A DNA stretch of 64,000 nucleotides from contig JAUILN010000001.1 in the NCBI GenBank assembly GCA_030432695.1, positions 434,001-498,000 on the forward strand, read 5' to 3'. The stretch comes from a bacterium (GTDB lineage Bacteria; Planctomycetota; UBA1135; UBA2386). Shown in pieces: positions 10,502 through 21,940 of this stretch. Below the pieces are notes generated by a model. It saw only the letters and a program-made list of their open reading frames with translations. It was not told the DNA's origin and did not search any database. Made by a program: the position numbers and the translations under genes. Positions within the stretch are counted from its first letter, which is position 1. Every line of letters begins with the position of its first letter.

Positions 10502-11311
10502 ATGTCGATCCTCCGCAGCTCCGTTCCGCTCCTCGCCTTCGCCGCGCTCCTCGCGTCCTGTTCGTCCGGCCCGTCCATGAAAGTGCACGTGGTCGGCGAG
10601 GAGGTGAGCTATACCGCCGCCGACGGAACGACCTGCAAGGGCTACATCGCCTGGGACGAGGGTCGCGAGGGCGAGCGGCCCGGCGTGCTCATCGTGCACG
10701 AGTGGTGGGGCCACAACGACTACGTCCGCGATCGGGCCCGCCAGCTCGCGGCGCTCGGCTACACCGCGCTGGCACTCGACATGTACGGCGACGGCAAGAA
10801 CACCGGCCACCCCGACGAGGCCGGCAAGTTCATGAACGCGGTGATGGCGCAGATGGATGCCGGTGTGCAGCGCTTCCAGGCCGCGCGGGAGGTGCTCCAG
10901 AAGCACCCGACGACGGATCCGGAGCACACCGCGGCGATCGGTTACTGCTTCGGCGGGGGCGTGGTGCTGCACATGGCGCGGACCGGCACCGACCTGGACG
11001 GCGTCGCGAGCTTTCACGGCTCGCTCGGCGCGGAGCAGCGCGCGAAGCCCGATGAGGTGCACACCGAGGTGCTCGTGTGCCACGGTGGCGCCGATCAGTT
11101 CATCCCCGCCGAGGCCGTCGCCGCCACCAAGGCCGAGTTCGGGGAGCACCTGGAATTCCACGAGTACGCCGGCGCCAAGCACGGCTTCACCAACCCGGCC
11201 GCGGACGCGAAGGCCGCGGAGTTCGGCCTGCCGTTGGGCTACGACGCCACCGCGGACGCGCAGTCGTGGGCGTCGCTGCAGGCGTTCCTCGCGCGGGTGT
11301 TCGCCGAGTGA
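10502..11311 (+). CDS. Dienelactone hydrolase family lipoprotein
   Basis: This alpha/beta-hydrolase of 269 residues is of the dienelactone hydrolase type, acting on esters or lactones; the true substrate is unknown. A lipoprotein signal is present (LLAFAALLASCSS, Cys about residue 20), so it should be anchored in a membrane facing the periplasm. The catalytic triad is visible as Cys149 in GYCFGGG, Asp198 in GGADQFIP and His227 in AKHGFTNP, and the HEWWG segment that holds the gating Glu in this family is present. The start at 10502 is chosen because the lipobox then lies at normal distance. A hairpin repeat begins 8 bp after the stop, and the gene is convergent with the DUF1501 gene. Confidence 0.9.
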   Translation: MSILRSSVPLLAFAALLASCSSGPSMKVHVVGEEVSYTAADGTTCKGYIAWDEGREGERPGVLIVHEWWGHNDYVRDRARQLAALGYTALALDMYGDGKNTGHPDEAGKFMNAVMAQMDAGVQRFQAAREVLQKHPTTDPEHTAAIGYCFGGGVVLHMARTGTDLDGVASFHGSLGAEQRAKPDEVHTEVLVCHGGADQFIPAEAVAATKAEFGEHLEFHEYAGAKHGFTNPAADAKAAEFGLPLGYDATADAQSWASLQAFLARVFAE

Positions 11312-11318
11312 AGGACCG

Positions 11319-11361
11319 GAATCTGTCGTAGTTGGTGCCTGGCACGGACTACGACAGATTC
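11319..11361. repeat. Palindromic hairpin repeat, copy 1 (probable bidirectional terminator)
   Basis: The 14-base arms GAATCTGTCGTAGT (11319-11332) and ACTACGACAGATTC (11348-11361) are perfectly complementary. They enclose a nested GTGCC-T-GGCAC dyad, giving an almost continuous stem. It sits between two convergent genes, 8 bp after one stop and 18 bp before the other. Related copies occur at 43067-43109 and 60197-60229. Confidence 0.9.
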
Positions 11362-11378
11362 GCCGGGGGGCGGGAGCG

Positions 11379-12808
<1,430 letters not shown>

Positions 12809-12809
<1 letters not shown>

Positions 12810-15586
12810 CAGGTCCTCTGGATCGTCTCGTGGAGGTTGAGCAGCACTCGGCAGACCGAGGTCCAGGCGGCGTGCTCGGCGGCGTCGAAGCTCGCGTCGC
12901 GCGGAGCGGCGCCGACCGCGAGCAGCGCCGCGGCCTCGGCGGGTGCCGCGGCGTAGTGGGCGAGGTGGCGGTCGAGGAGCGCGGTGAGGCGCTCGACCTC
13001 GCGTTGGGTCGGCGCGCGTTGCAGCACCAGGCCGAAGATGTGCGCGAGCCGGGCCGGGGTGGCGGCGGGTGCGTCTCGCAGCGTGCGCGCGGCCAGCGCG
13101 CGGGCCGCCTCGACGAACGACGGATCGTTGAGCGCCGCCAGCGCCGCCAGCGGGGTGTTCGACCGCTGCCGCTCGGCGATGCAGCGCTCGCGCGACGGCG
13201 CGTCGAAGGCCAGCATGCTCGGGTGCACGTACTGCCTCTGCCAGTGCGTGTAGACCGCGCGGCGGTACTGGTCCGCGCCGGTCGACTCCGCGTACGTGCG
13301 CCGCGGGAAGTTCAGGTGCGCCCAGTAGCCCGGCGGCTGGTAGGGGAACACGCTCGGCCCGCCGACCTCACGCGCCAGCAGTCCGCTGCTGGCCAGCGCC
13401 TGGTCGCGGACGAACTCGGCGTCGAGGCGGAAGCGCTGTTGCTGGCCGAAGTGGACCGCGCGGTTCGGATCGTCGGTCGGCAGGTCCGGCGCCCACGACG
13501 CCTGGCGGTAGGCGCGCGAGCGGACCAACGTGCGGATCAGCTCCCGCAGGTCCCAACCCGAGGCGACGAACGACACCGCCAGGTGGTCGAGCAGCTCGAG
13601 GTCGCTCGGTGCGGCGCCCTGCAGGCCGAAGTCGTCGAGCGAGGTGACGATGCCGCGGCCGAACAGCAGCCGCCAGATCCGGTTGACGACCACGCGGGCG
13701 GTGGTCGGGTGGCGCGGGTCGACCAGCCAGCGGGCGAGGTCGAGGCGGGTCGCACGGCCGTCGCTCGCGAGCGGCAGCCCGAAGGCGGCGGGCACTCCCG
13801 GTGCGACCACGGGTCCCGAGTCGTCCATCCAGTTGCCGCGCGGACGGACCCGGGTCTCCATCGGTTCGACGATGGCGCGGGTGCGGAGGACCAGCGGGAT
13901 GTCCTTCTCGAGCTGCTCCAACGCCGCGCGCGTCGCCGCGAGTTCCTCCCGGATCGGAGCGAGCAGCGGCGTGCGCTCGCGGTGCAGGTCGCGGAGCCGC
14001 TCGCGGAACGCGTCGCTGCGGGTCGCCGCCGGTTCGGCCAGCGCGTCTCGTTCGTCCGGTCCCAGTGCGATCAGCTCCGGCGTCGTCGCGCTGCTGATCC
14101 GGAAGCGGCCGAGCACGTGCTGGCTGCCATACTCCTGCGTCAACCGGATAAGCAACTTCGCGCCGGGCCGCGGTGCGCTCGCCGGCGTGACGTCGAACAC
14201 CGCCTCCGCTGCCGAACCGTGGCTGTCGCGCATCAGCGCCCAGCCGGTACGGCCGCCCTTGCCGTCGAGGGCCTTGGCCAGCGGATAGTTCGGCTGCTCG
14301 AAGCTGGCGCGGCTCGCCGCCACCGGCAGCGCCTCACCCGCGAGTTCGAAGGTGATCTCGCTCAGCACCAGGTTGCCGTTCTCGGCACGACCGGGACCGC
14401 CGCGGGGCAGCGAAGGGTCGGCCAGGGCTTCGAGACGGAGCGCGGCGAGTTCGGCGGTGGGGACCTCGCACTCGACCACGAAGGTCCCCTGTTCGGGAGC
14501 CTCGCCGACGAGCAGCACGCTGCCATCGTCGAGAACCTCGAATCGCCCGCCGGTCGCGCAGGTCACGGCCACCGGTCGCAGCGTCCGCCAACCCTGTGCC
14601 GCGAGTCCTAATTCGAAGCGCTGCTGGTCGGAAGCCAGCTCCGGACTGTCGGCCGCGAACTCCGCCTCGAGTGCGGCGAGCCGCTGCTCGAGAGCCCCCT
14701 GCCGCGCCGCCTGCTCGGCGCTCGGCACCGGCAGCTCCGGCTTGAAGTTGGTCGGCCCGGTCGCCTGGTAGACGCCGACCTGCTCGATGTCGGCGAAGAA
14801 CGCCCCGAACTCGTAGAACTCGCGGAGCGACAGGGGATCGAACTTGTGGTCGTGGCACTCGCAGCAGCCCATCGACGCGGCCATCCACACCTCGGACACG
14901 TTGCGCACCCGGTCGGCTGTGTAGCGGATCAGGAACTCCTTGGGCTGCGAGCCACCTTCGCGGGTGATGAGGTTGAGCCGGTTGTAGGCGGCGGCGACCT
15001 GTTGCGAGAGCGTGGCGTCGGGCAGCAGGTCCCCGGCGAGCTGCTCGATGGTGAACTCGTCGAAGGGCTTGTTGCTGCGGAACGCGTCGAGCACCCAGTC
15101 GCGGTACGGCCAGACGTTCCAGGGGTTGTCGCCGTGGATGCCGATCGTGTCGGCGAAGCGGACCAGGTCGAACCAGTGGGTGGCGAGGCGCTCGGCGTGG
15201 TGGGGTGAGGCCAGCAGTTCCTCGACCAGTGCCTGCCACGCGGCGTCGCTCGGGTTGCGGCGGAAGGCGTCGACCTGGGCCTGGCTCGGCGGCAGGCCGA
15301 GCAGGTCGAACGACAGGCGGCGCACCAGCGTGCGGGGGTCGGCCTGGGGGGCCGGCGCGAGACCGATCTTCTCCAGGCCGGCGAGGACGAACCGGTCGAA
15401 GTCGTTCGCGGGCCAGGCCTCGTCGGCCACCGCGGGGATCGGTGCCGGGGCCGGCGGGGTGTAGGCCCAGTGAGGTTCAGGGGCCTGGGCTGCGGCCGGA
15501 TCGGGCGCTGCGAGCGACAGCGAGCCCGCCAGCAGCGCGGCCCGGACAGGAGAGAGGAGGCGCGGGGAGAGGAGGCGCGGGATCAC
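12809..15586 (-). CDS. DUF1549/DUF1553 (PSCyt2/PSD1) family protein
   Basis: This large exported protein of 925 residues is of the planctomycete-specific DUF1549 plus DUF1553 type, of unknown activity and usually paired with DUF1501. Starting at the GTG at 15586 gives an N-terminal hydrophobic signal ending around AAAQAPEPHWAY. DUF1549 covers about residues 50-260, including the motif CCECHDHKFDPLS, whose CxxCH (Cys241-His245) is the conserved cytochrome-like sequence of this family. The central part (about 280-530) is a beta-rich insert, and DUF1553 follows to the end (NRIWRLLFGRGIV, LNFPRRTYAESTG, ALAALNDPSF). No separate cytochrome c domain precedes DUF1549 here. The frame stays open upstream but would run into the promoter and coding region of the divergent gene. 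Confidence 0.9.
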
Positions 15587-15695
15587 GCGGCGAGTGTAGC
15601 AGCGGCCTGGGCTCCGACCCCAGGAACGGCGCGTTCGCGTTTTTCTCGGAACGGCCGCGTCACGCGCCGGCGTGCCTCCCCATCGACCGGGAGTC

Positions 15696-16655
15696 ATGAA
15701 CAACCGAATCATCCAGTCCATCCCGTTCACCACCGCTCTCCTGGCCGGCGCCGCGTCCGCCTGCCTGACCGCGCAGTCGCCCCGGCCGCGCGTCGCGGGG
15801 CCGATCTCGACGCCGATCGCCGTCGCCCAGCGCGCCCTCGCCGAGGCCGGCTGCGGCCAGCACCGCTGCGGCGCCTCGCTCGGCGCGCAGTTCGACCACG
15901 CCGACCTGGTCTTCGAGGGCGTGGTCCGCAAGGTCGAGTGCCGGCTCAGCGACCCGTCCGAGGACGGCGCGGCACCGCGGCTGCCGGTCACCTACGTGAC
16001 CTTCGACATCGTCGAGACCTTCTGGGGGATCGCGCCGCAGCGTGAGCCCGGTCGGATCACGATCCGCCTGCTCGGCGGTCCGGCTCCCGACGGCCGGGTG
16101 CTCGAGGTCTCGGGTCGTCCGCTGTTCGGCGTGGGCCAGCACGACGTGCTGTTCGTCCGCCAGAACCACCGCGGCGTCGCTTCGGTGCTGCACGGCAGCA
16201 ACCGGCGGTTCCGACTCCGCGGCGACGAGGTGTTCTTCGAGTCCGGCCGGGAGATCCTCGCCTCGCGCGAAGGCGAACTGTTGCCGGGGCGCCTCCATGC
16301 GATCCCCGAGTTCCGTCGCGTCGAGATCGGCGGCCAGGTGATCGAGCAGGTCGCCGGCGAAACCGAGGAAGCGGTCGCCGTCGAGGGCGACGACCGGATC
16401 CGGATCGGCGCGGTGCAATTCCGCGCGGTGCTGCGACGGATGGCGCAGGGCGTCTCGGCGGCGAAGGTCGAGCGGACCCGCATGGTCGACGACGTGTCGA
16501 TCGGCGAGCGCTTCGCCCTGTCGCAGCAGCTCCGCGAGCGGGCCCGCGACGTCGACGACTCCGAGTCGATGCCGGCCGACGAGCGCGCCGAGCGGGATGC
16601 GGAGGCCCAGCGCATCGAGGCTCAGCGCCGCGCCGCGAAGAAGGAGGTCCGGTGA
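15696..16655 (+). CDS. Exported protein of unknown function
   Basis: This is a 319-residue protein starting MNNRIIQSIPFTTALLAGAASACLTAQ, a signal peptide with cleavage near residue 27. The mature part has a Cys pair (AGCGQHRCGAS) followed by a beta-rich region (DLVFEGVVRKVEC, VTYVTFDIVETFWG, RITIRLLGG) that recalls small extracellular domains in metallopeptidase neighbours. It ends in an Arg/Ala/Glu-rich helix (about 285-319) likely to form a coiled coil. No family is assigned. It ends 75 bp before the matrixin-like protease and is probably cotranscribed with it, so a role as partner, inhibitor or chaperone of the protease is possible but unproven. Confidence 0.8.
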   Translation: MNNRIIQSIPFTTALLAGAASACLTAQSPRPRVAGPISTPIAVAQRALAEAGCGQHRCGASLGAQFDHADLVFEGVVRKVECRLSDPSEDGAAPRLPVTYVTFDIVETFWGIAPQREPGRITIRLLGGPAPDGRVLEVSGRPLFGVGQHDVLFVRQNHRGVASVLHGSNRRFRLRGDEVFFESGREILASREGELLPGRLHAIPEFRRVEIGGQVIEQVAGETEEAVAVEGDDRIRIGAVQFRAVLRRMAQGVSAAKVERTRMVDDVSIGERFALSQQLRERARDVDDSESMPADERAERDAEAQRIEAQRRAAKKEVR

Positions 16656-16729
16656 GCCCCTCGCCGAGCAGCCGTCCTCAGCCGTCCACCAACAACGCAC
16701 GAACCAACCACACGAGAGAGAACCAAGAC

Positions 16730-17818
16730 ATGAACACCTTCACCAAGCGCTCCCTGTTCGCGACCCTCGCCCTCGGCGCGGTCGCCTTCCTCGCCGATTC
16801 CGCCCAGGCCTACGAGGTCAGCAAGTGCGGGAGCCTGAACGTCCGCTGGGCCGGCAACTCCTGCTATTTCCGGGTCGACACGGCCTCGATGTCGACCTCG
16901 ATGCGCAGCTCGTTCCAGCAGGCTCTGAACGCCTGGAACCGGGCGCCTGCGAAGTTCAGCTTCTCGATGGGCAGCACCGCACTGTGGAACCCGTTCACTG
17001 GCAACGGCCAGAACGAGGTCTGGATGACCAGCAACCAGGATGTGCTCGACGGCGCGCTGGGGGTCTGCTTCTCCATCAACGCCTGCTCGGTGCGGCTGGA
17101 GAGCGACATCGTGTTCGACAGCGCCATCAGCTGGCACACCGGCCAGGCCAAGTCGTCGATCGACTCCTACAGCGGCTCACGGGTCGCGTTCCGGGCGGTG
17201 GCGATCCACGAAGCTGGCCACGCCCTCGGGCTGAAGCACGAGTCCGACACCTACAACGTGATGGGCGACGCCTCGACCCACCTGCAGACCAACGGTTCGA
17301 CCGCGCGAAGCTATGTCGGTGAGGATGCGACCCACGGCGCGATCTACCTGTACGGCCTGCAGGGCGGGACCCGGGAGGACGTCGCGGTCGCGCACTGGCG
17401 TCGCAGCGGCTCTGCGAGCGGCTACAGCCAGCACCGCCGGACCCGCATCTTCATCGGCGGCGTCGAGGCGCCGAAGTCGACAGTGAACGGCGAGCCGGTC
17501 TATCGACTGCGGCGCGGTCAGGCGATCGAACTCGAGATGAGCTACGAGAACAACGGCAAGTCGAACCAAAAGCCGCGCGTGCAGTTCTTCGTGTCGACCA
17601 ACGACTTCATCAGCACCGGCGACCAGCTGATCGGCTCGCGCACCCTCACCGTGAACCGCAACAAGGTCTACACCGCGCGGCACCCGGTGACGATCCCGAG
17701 AAACCTCACCGTGGGGACGACCTACTGGATCGGCTCGGTCATCGACGCCGACGGCCGGATCACCGAGTTCGACGAGTCGAACAACGCGAGCTACATCGGG
17801 TTCCGCGTGATCCCGTGA
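16730..17818 (+). CDS. Secreted matrixin-like zinc metalloprotease with C-terminal adhesion-type domain
   Basis: This 362-residue protein has a signal peptide (MNTFTKRSLFATLALGAVAF, cleavage near SAQA-YE). The catalytic domain spans about residues 28-215 and has the zinc motif HEAGHALGLKH (ligands His160, His164 and His170, base Glu161), then the Met-turn VMGD, matching M10/matrixin-type metzincins. No cysteine-switch prodomain is seen. From about residue 240 to the end a beta-sandwich of CARDB type (YRLRRGQAIELEMSYENNG, then IDADGRITEFDESNN) may bind substrate or cell surface. The ATG at 16730 follows GAGAGAG and places the signal peptide correctly; upstream in-frame codons are unlikely. It is probably an extracellular protease. 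Confidence 0.92.
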   Translation: MNTFTKRSLFATLALGAVAFLADSAQAYEVSKCGSLNVRWAGNSCYFRVDTASMSTSMRSSFQQALNAWNRAPAKFSFSMGSTALWNPFTGNGQNEVWMTSNQDVLDGALGVCFSINACSVRLESDIVFDSAISWHTGQAKSSIDSYSGSRVAFRAVAIHEAGHALGLKHESDTYNVMGDASTHLQTNGSTARSYVGEDATHGAIYLYGLQGGTREDVAVAHWRRSGSASGYSQHRRTRIFIGGVEAPKSTVNGEPVYRLRRGQAIELEMSYENNGKSNQKPRVQFFVSTNDFISTGDQLIGSRTLTVNRNKVYTARHPVTIPRNLTVGTTYWIGSVIDADGRITEFDESNNASYIGFRVIP

Positions 17819-17902
17819 GGCCGCGCGCGGCCGGCGAGAAAGCAGCAACTCGGTGCGTGACGGCTCCTCGGTGCGGGTGCTCAGTCGGGCGGGGACCCGA
17901 CC

Positions 17903-19108
17903 ATGAACCACCGATCGCTCCACTCTCCGCTCCGCTGCCTGCCTCTGCTCGCCTGCCTGGGGGCGGGCGAGTCGTCCGCCCAGCGCACCTGGATCGTCGA
18001 CGCCGCGGGTGCAGGGGACTTCACGACGGTGTCGGGCGCCGTGCTCGCCTCCGGCCGCGGGGACACCCTGCTGGTGCGCCCGGGCAGCTACTCCTCGACC
18101 TCGACGATCTCCCATGGCCTGACGGTCGTGGCCGATCCGGGGGCCCAGCTCGGTGCCGGGTTCATCGTGTCGGGACTGCCCGCAGGCGATGCGGTCTCCC
18201 TCGTCGGAGGCCTGGTGACCTCCTCGGTCCGCCTGCGCAACTGCGACGGCCGGGTCCACCTGGAGTCGGTGGCGGTCACCGCCGCAGGTTCGCCCGGCGT
18301 CGCGCTCGACATCGACGACTGTGCGAACGTCACGATCGACGCGAGCTCGTTCACGATCCTCCAGTCGCCGTTCATGGTCGTGAGCATGGACGCCGCCGTG
18401 CGAGTCGATGCCTCGACGGTGCTGCTCACCGGCGTGTCGGCGCGCGGCGAGGACGCCTACATCGGTGGCTTCTCCGGGGCGACGGCCGCTGCGCCGGGGA
18501 TCCGGGCCAGCAACTCGACCCTGCGGTTGACCAATCCGGACCTCCGGGGTGGCGACGCCTTCACCCTCTACTCGACCACACTCCCGGCTGCTGCCGGTCT
18601 GCAGGTCACCGGTTGCGACGTCACGGTCGCCGGCGATGCGAGCACCTCGATCCTGTCCGGAGCGGCGAGCCCGTTCGGACAGGGCGCCGGTTACGACCTC
18701 GACGTCTCCGGCGGTTCGCTGGTCTACGAGCCGAACACCGGGCTCGGCGCCGCGCGGTTCGGAGGCAGTACCTCGCCGCAGGCTCGGACCCTCGATTCCG
18801 TGCTGGTGCGGAGCGCCGGTCCGGGCGGGACGCTGGTGGTCGAAGGACTCGCCAGTCCCGGTGCCCTGCTCGGCCTGCTCCTGAGCCTGCCCGCGGATCC
18901 CGTCGACCTGCCGCCACTCGGTGAGCTGTGGCTCGATCTGCCGACCACGCTGCCCCTGGCTGCTGGTGTTCTGACCTCGGACCGGCTGACCACGTCGCTG
19001 GTGATCCCACCGAGCATTCCGCGGGGCGCCACCCTGGCGGTTCAGGCGCGGGCCGATCGCGGAGGCGTGGTGACGATCTCACACCCCGCGGTCTTCGCTC
19101 TTCGTTGA
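17903..19108 (+). CDS. Secreted right-handed beta-helix protein
   Basis: This is a 401-residue exported protein with a signal peptide at residues 1-26. The mature start RTWIVDAAGAGDFTTVSGAV is the typical opening of pectate-lyase/NosD-like parallel beta-helix proteins. About 250 residues of short hydrophobic strands with conserved Asp/Asn/Ser turns follow (RNCDGRVHLESV, DIDDCANVTIDAS, VRVDASTVLLTG). The last 100 residues are a separate beta-rich module. No catalytic signature for a pectate lyase is recognised, so it may be structural or polysaccharide-binding. It lies between the metalloprotease and the double sulfatase on the same strand with short gaps. Confidence 0.8.
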   Translation: MNHRSLHSPLRCLPLLACLGAGESSAQRTWIVDAAGAGDFTTVSGAVLASGRGDTLLVRPGSYSSTSTISHGLTVVADPGAQLGAGFIVSGLPAGDAVSLVGGLVTSSVRLRNCDGRVHLESVAVTAAGSPGVALDIDDCANVTIDASSFTILQSPFMVVSMDAAVRVDASTVLLTGVSARGEDAYIGGFSGATAAAPGIRASNSTLRLTNPDLRGGDAFTLYSTTLPAAAGLQVTGCDVTVAGDASTSILSGAASPFGQGAGYDLDVSGGSLVYEPNTGLGAARFGGSTSPQARTLDSVLVRSAGPGGTLVVEGLASPGALLGLLLSLPADPVDLPPLGELWLDLPTTLPLAAGVLTSDRLTTSLVIPPSIPRGATLAVQARADRGGVVTISHPAVFALR

Positions 19109-19127
19109 TCGGCTACCGTCCGCCTGC

Positions 19128-21773
19128 ATGCCGAGCGGAATCCTGCGGTCGTTGGTCTGCGGACTCGTTGTCGTCGCGTCGTCGGACGCGGTGCGCGCCC
19201 AGGCCCCGCCCCACCTCGTGCTGATCCTCGCCGACGACATGGGCTGGGGCGATCCCGCGTGCCAGGGCGCGGACTCGCGGATTCCAACGCCGCACATCGA
19301 CCGCCTCGCCGCCGCCGGCATGCGGTTCACCGACGCGCACGCGGCGGGTTCGGTCTGCGTGCCGTCGCGCTACGGTCTGTTGACCGGGCGCTACCCGGCG
19401 CGGCGCCGCACCTTCCGACCCGGACGCGAGGCGGTGGTCCGCGCGGGCACTCCGACCGTGGCCGACGTCCTGCAAGCGGGTGGCTACCACACCGCGATGG
19501 TGGGCAAGTGGCACCTCGGCTTCGACGGTGCCGACCAGCTCGACCACACCGAACCGCTGCGCGGCGGCCCGCTCGACCGCGGCTTCGACTCCTGGTTCGG
19601 GATCCCGGCTTCGCTCGACATCCCGCCCTACTACTACGTCCGCGACCGAGGGACCGTCCGGGCGCCGACCGAGCGGATCGATGCGAGCGCCACCGAGGGC
19701 TGGTCGCCGATCCAGGGTGCGTTCTGGCGCGAGGGCGGGATCGCTCCCGGCTTCCAGCACCACGAGGTGTTGCCGCGGTTCCGAGACGAGGCGGTGGCGG
19801 TGATCCGAGACCACGCGCTGGCGCATGCCGCGGAACCGCTGTTCCTGTATCTGGCGTTGCCGGCCCCGCACACGCCTTGGTTGCCCGAAGCCCGCTTCCG
19901 CGGCGCGAGTGGTGCCGGGCTGTACGGGGACTTCGCGACGCAGGTCGACGCCGCGGTCGGCGAGGTGCTGGATGCGCTCGACGCGGCGGGTCTCGGCGAA
20001 GACACCCTGGTGCTGTTCACGTCCGACAACGGACCGGTCTGGTACCCCGACGACGTCGAGCGCTTCGGACACAGTTCGACGGGTCCGTTCCGCGGCATGA
20101 AGGGCGACAGTTGGGAGGGCGGACACCGGGTGCCGTTCGTGGTGCGCTGGCCGGGACGCGTGACCGCGGGCGGTTCGAGCGAGCAGCTCGTCGGCTTCAC
20201 CGACGTGTTCGCGACCTTCGCCGAGGTGGCGGGCGTGTCCGTTCCACGAGACGCGGCCGAGGACAGCATCAGCTTCGCGTCGACGCTCCGTGGCGTGCGT
20301 GACGGCGTGCGGCGCGAACACCTGGTCCTGAAGGCCGATGCCTCGGTGGTCCGCGAGGGCTCGACCAAGCTGATCCGTCATCGCGGCTCCGGCGGTTTCT
20401 CGCGGCCGCGGTCCGGTCCGGACTCGGATCCGCCGGGTCAGCTCTACGACCTGGACCGCGAGCCCGGCGAGACGACCAACCGCTACGAGCAGCGGTCGGA
20501 AGTGGTCGCACGCCTGGAGCGCGTCGCACGCCGGGTCGAGCAACCGAACGTCGTGGTGATCCTCGCCGACGACATGGGCTACGGCGACTCGAGCGTCTAC
20601 GGCGGCTGGCTCGAGACCCCCGGCCTCGAGCGGATGGCGCGAGAGGGGATGGTGTTCACGGACTTCCACACCAGCGGCGTGGTCTGCAGCCCGACGCGGG
20701 CAGGTCTCCTGACCGGTCGCTACCAGCAGCGCGCGGGCCTCGCGGAGGTCGTCAACGCCGATCCGGCGGTCGATGCCCACCACCGCGGCCTGCAGCCGAT
20801 CGAGGTCACCTTTGCCGAGCTGCTCGGCGCGGCAGGCTATCGCACGGCAGTGTTCGGCAAGTGGCATCTCGGCTACGCGCCCGCGTTCAACCCGACGCGG
20901 CACGGCTTCGACGAGTTCGTCGGTTTCGTGTCGGGGAACGTCGACTACCGGTCGCGCTACGACCGGATGGGGGTCTTCGACTGGTGGGTGGGCGAGGAGA
21001 AGACCGCCGACGCGGGCTACCTGACCGACCGGATCACCGACCACGCGGTCGGTTTCCTCGCGGCGAACGCGCACCGCCCGTTCTGCCTCTACGTGGCCCA
21101 CGGTGCGGTGCACACGCCGATCCAGGACCTCGACAGCCCGGCGCAGCGCGGGCCCGAGCGCGCGGGCGCCCGCGACGCCCGTCCACGCGACGAGATCGTC
21201 CGCGGCATGATGCAGCGGCTCGACCACAGCGTGACGCGGATCCTCGACGCGGTGCGTGCCGAGGGCCTCGCCGGTCGCACGCTGGTGCTGTTCCTATCCG
21301 ACAACGGGGGCGCTGTGCACATGCGCAACGATCCGCTGCGTGGCCGCAAGGGACAGGTCTGGGAGGGTGGTCACCGGGTGCCGGCGATCGCCTGGTGGCC
21401 GGGGACGATCGCGAAGGGCACGCGCAGCGACGCGCTGTGCAGCAGCCTCGACGTGATGCCGACGATGCTCGGTCTCGCCGGCCTCGAGCCGCCGGCCGAC
21501 CGGCCGCTGGATGGCCGGAGCCTGGAGCCGGTACTCCGTGGTGGCGAGGGCGAGCCCGGTCGCAGGTTGTTCTGGAAGGGCACCGCGATGCGCGAGGAAC
21601 GCTGGAAGCTGGTCGAGCAGCGCGGCACGGCGCAGCTCTTCGATCTGGCCGAAGACCTCGGCGAGACCCGTGATCTCGCCGCCGAGCATCCGGAACGCGT
21701 CGCCGCGATGCGGGCGGAGCTGGAGGCCTGGCGTCGCGACGTGGCGGCCGGAGCGACCAGGCAGCCGCGATGA
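19128..21773 (+). CDS. Double-domain sulfatase (two complete Cys-type sulfatases in one chain)
   Basis: This 881-residue exported protein carries two full sulfatase modules. Module 1 (about residues 26-465) opens LVLILADDMGWGD, has the formylglycine motif CVPSR with Cys77, then GKWHLG and TSDNGP, and closes with the usual sulfatase end LYDLDREPGETTN. Module 2 (about 469-881) reopens with VVVILADDMGYGD, has CSPTR with Cys520, GKWHLG and LSDNGG, and closes with LFDLAEDLGETRDLAAE. Both keep the nucleophile and metal-binding Asp pairs, so both may be active. The joint is a direct head-to-tail fusion with almost no linker and no frameshift. The modules are clearly different in sequence, so this looks like fusion of two neighbouring genes or an old duplication. 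Two linked sulfate removals on one glycan are plausible; substrates are unknown. Confidence 0.93.
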   Translation: MPSGILRSLVCGLVVVASSDAVRAQAPPHLVLILADDMGWGDPACQGADSRIPTPHIDRLAAAGMRFTDAHAAGSVCVPSRYGLLTGRYPARRRTFRPGREAVVRAGTPTVADVLQAGGYHTAMVGKWHLGFDGADQLDHTEPLRGGPLDRGFDSWFGIPASLDIPPYYYVRDRGTVRAPTERIDASATEGWSPIQGAFWREGGIAPGFQHHEVLPRFRDEAVAVIRDHALAHAAEPLFLYLALPAPHTPWLPEARFRGASGAGLYGDFATQVDAAVGEVLDALDAAGLGEDTLVLFTSDNGPVWYPDDVERFGHSSTGPFRGMKGDSWEGGHRVPFVVRWPGRVTAGGSSEQLVGFTDVFATFAEVAGVSVPRDAAEDSISFASTLRGVRDGVRREHLVLKADASVVREGSTKLIRHRGSGGFSRPRSGPDSDPPGQLYDLDREPGETTNRYEQRSEVVARLERVARRVEQPNVVVILADDMGYGDSSVYGGWLETPGLERMAREGMVFTDFHTSGVVCSPTRAGLLTGRYQQRAGLAEVVNADPAVDAHHRGLQPIEVTFAELLGAAGYRTAVFGKWHLGYAPAFNPTRHGFDEFVGFVSGNVDYRSRYDRMGVFDWWVGEEKTADAGYLTDRITDHAVGFLAANAHRPFCLYVAHGAVHTPIQDLDSPAQRGPERAGARDARPRDEIVRGMMQRLDHSVTRILDAVRAEGLAGRTLVLFLSDNGGAVHMRNDPLRGRKGQVWEGGHRVPAIAWWPGTIAKGTRSDALCSSLDVMPTMLGLAGLEPPADRPLDGRSLEPVLRGGEGEPGRRLFWKGTAMREERWKLVEQRGTAQLFDLAEDLGETRDLAAEHPERVAAMRAELEAWRRDVAAGATRQPR

Positions 21774-21940
21774 GCGCCACCCGGCGCGCTGGTGTGCGGT
21801 GCAGCGCACGCAGCACCCTCCTTCGGTGACGGGTCAGGGGGGATCGCCGCGGATCCGGGCAAACGCCCTGGAGCCGGAGTCTGGCAGGTTCGCGCGGCCA
21901 CGGTACCGTCGTTCGACCCGGAACCCTCCGGCTTCCTGTC

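Noticed and set aside
20500..20560. Possible missed stop codon or frameshift between the two sulfatase modules
   Set aside because: The reading frame is continuous with sensible residues on both sides, so there is no sign of an error; it is treated as a true fusion.
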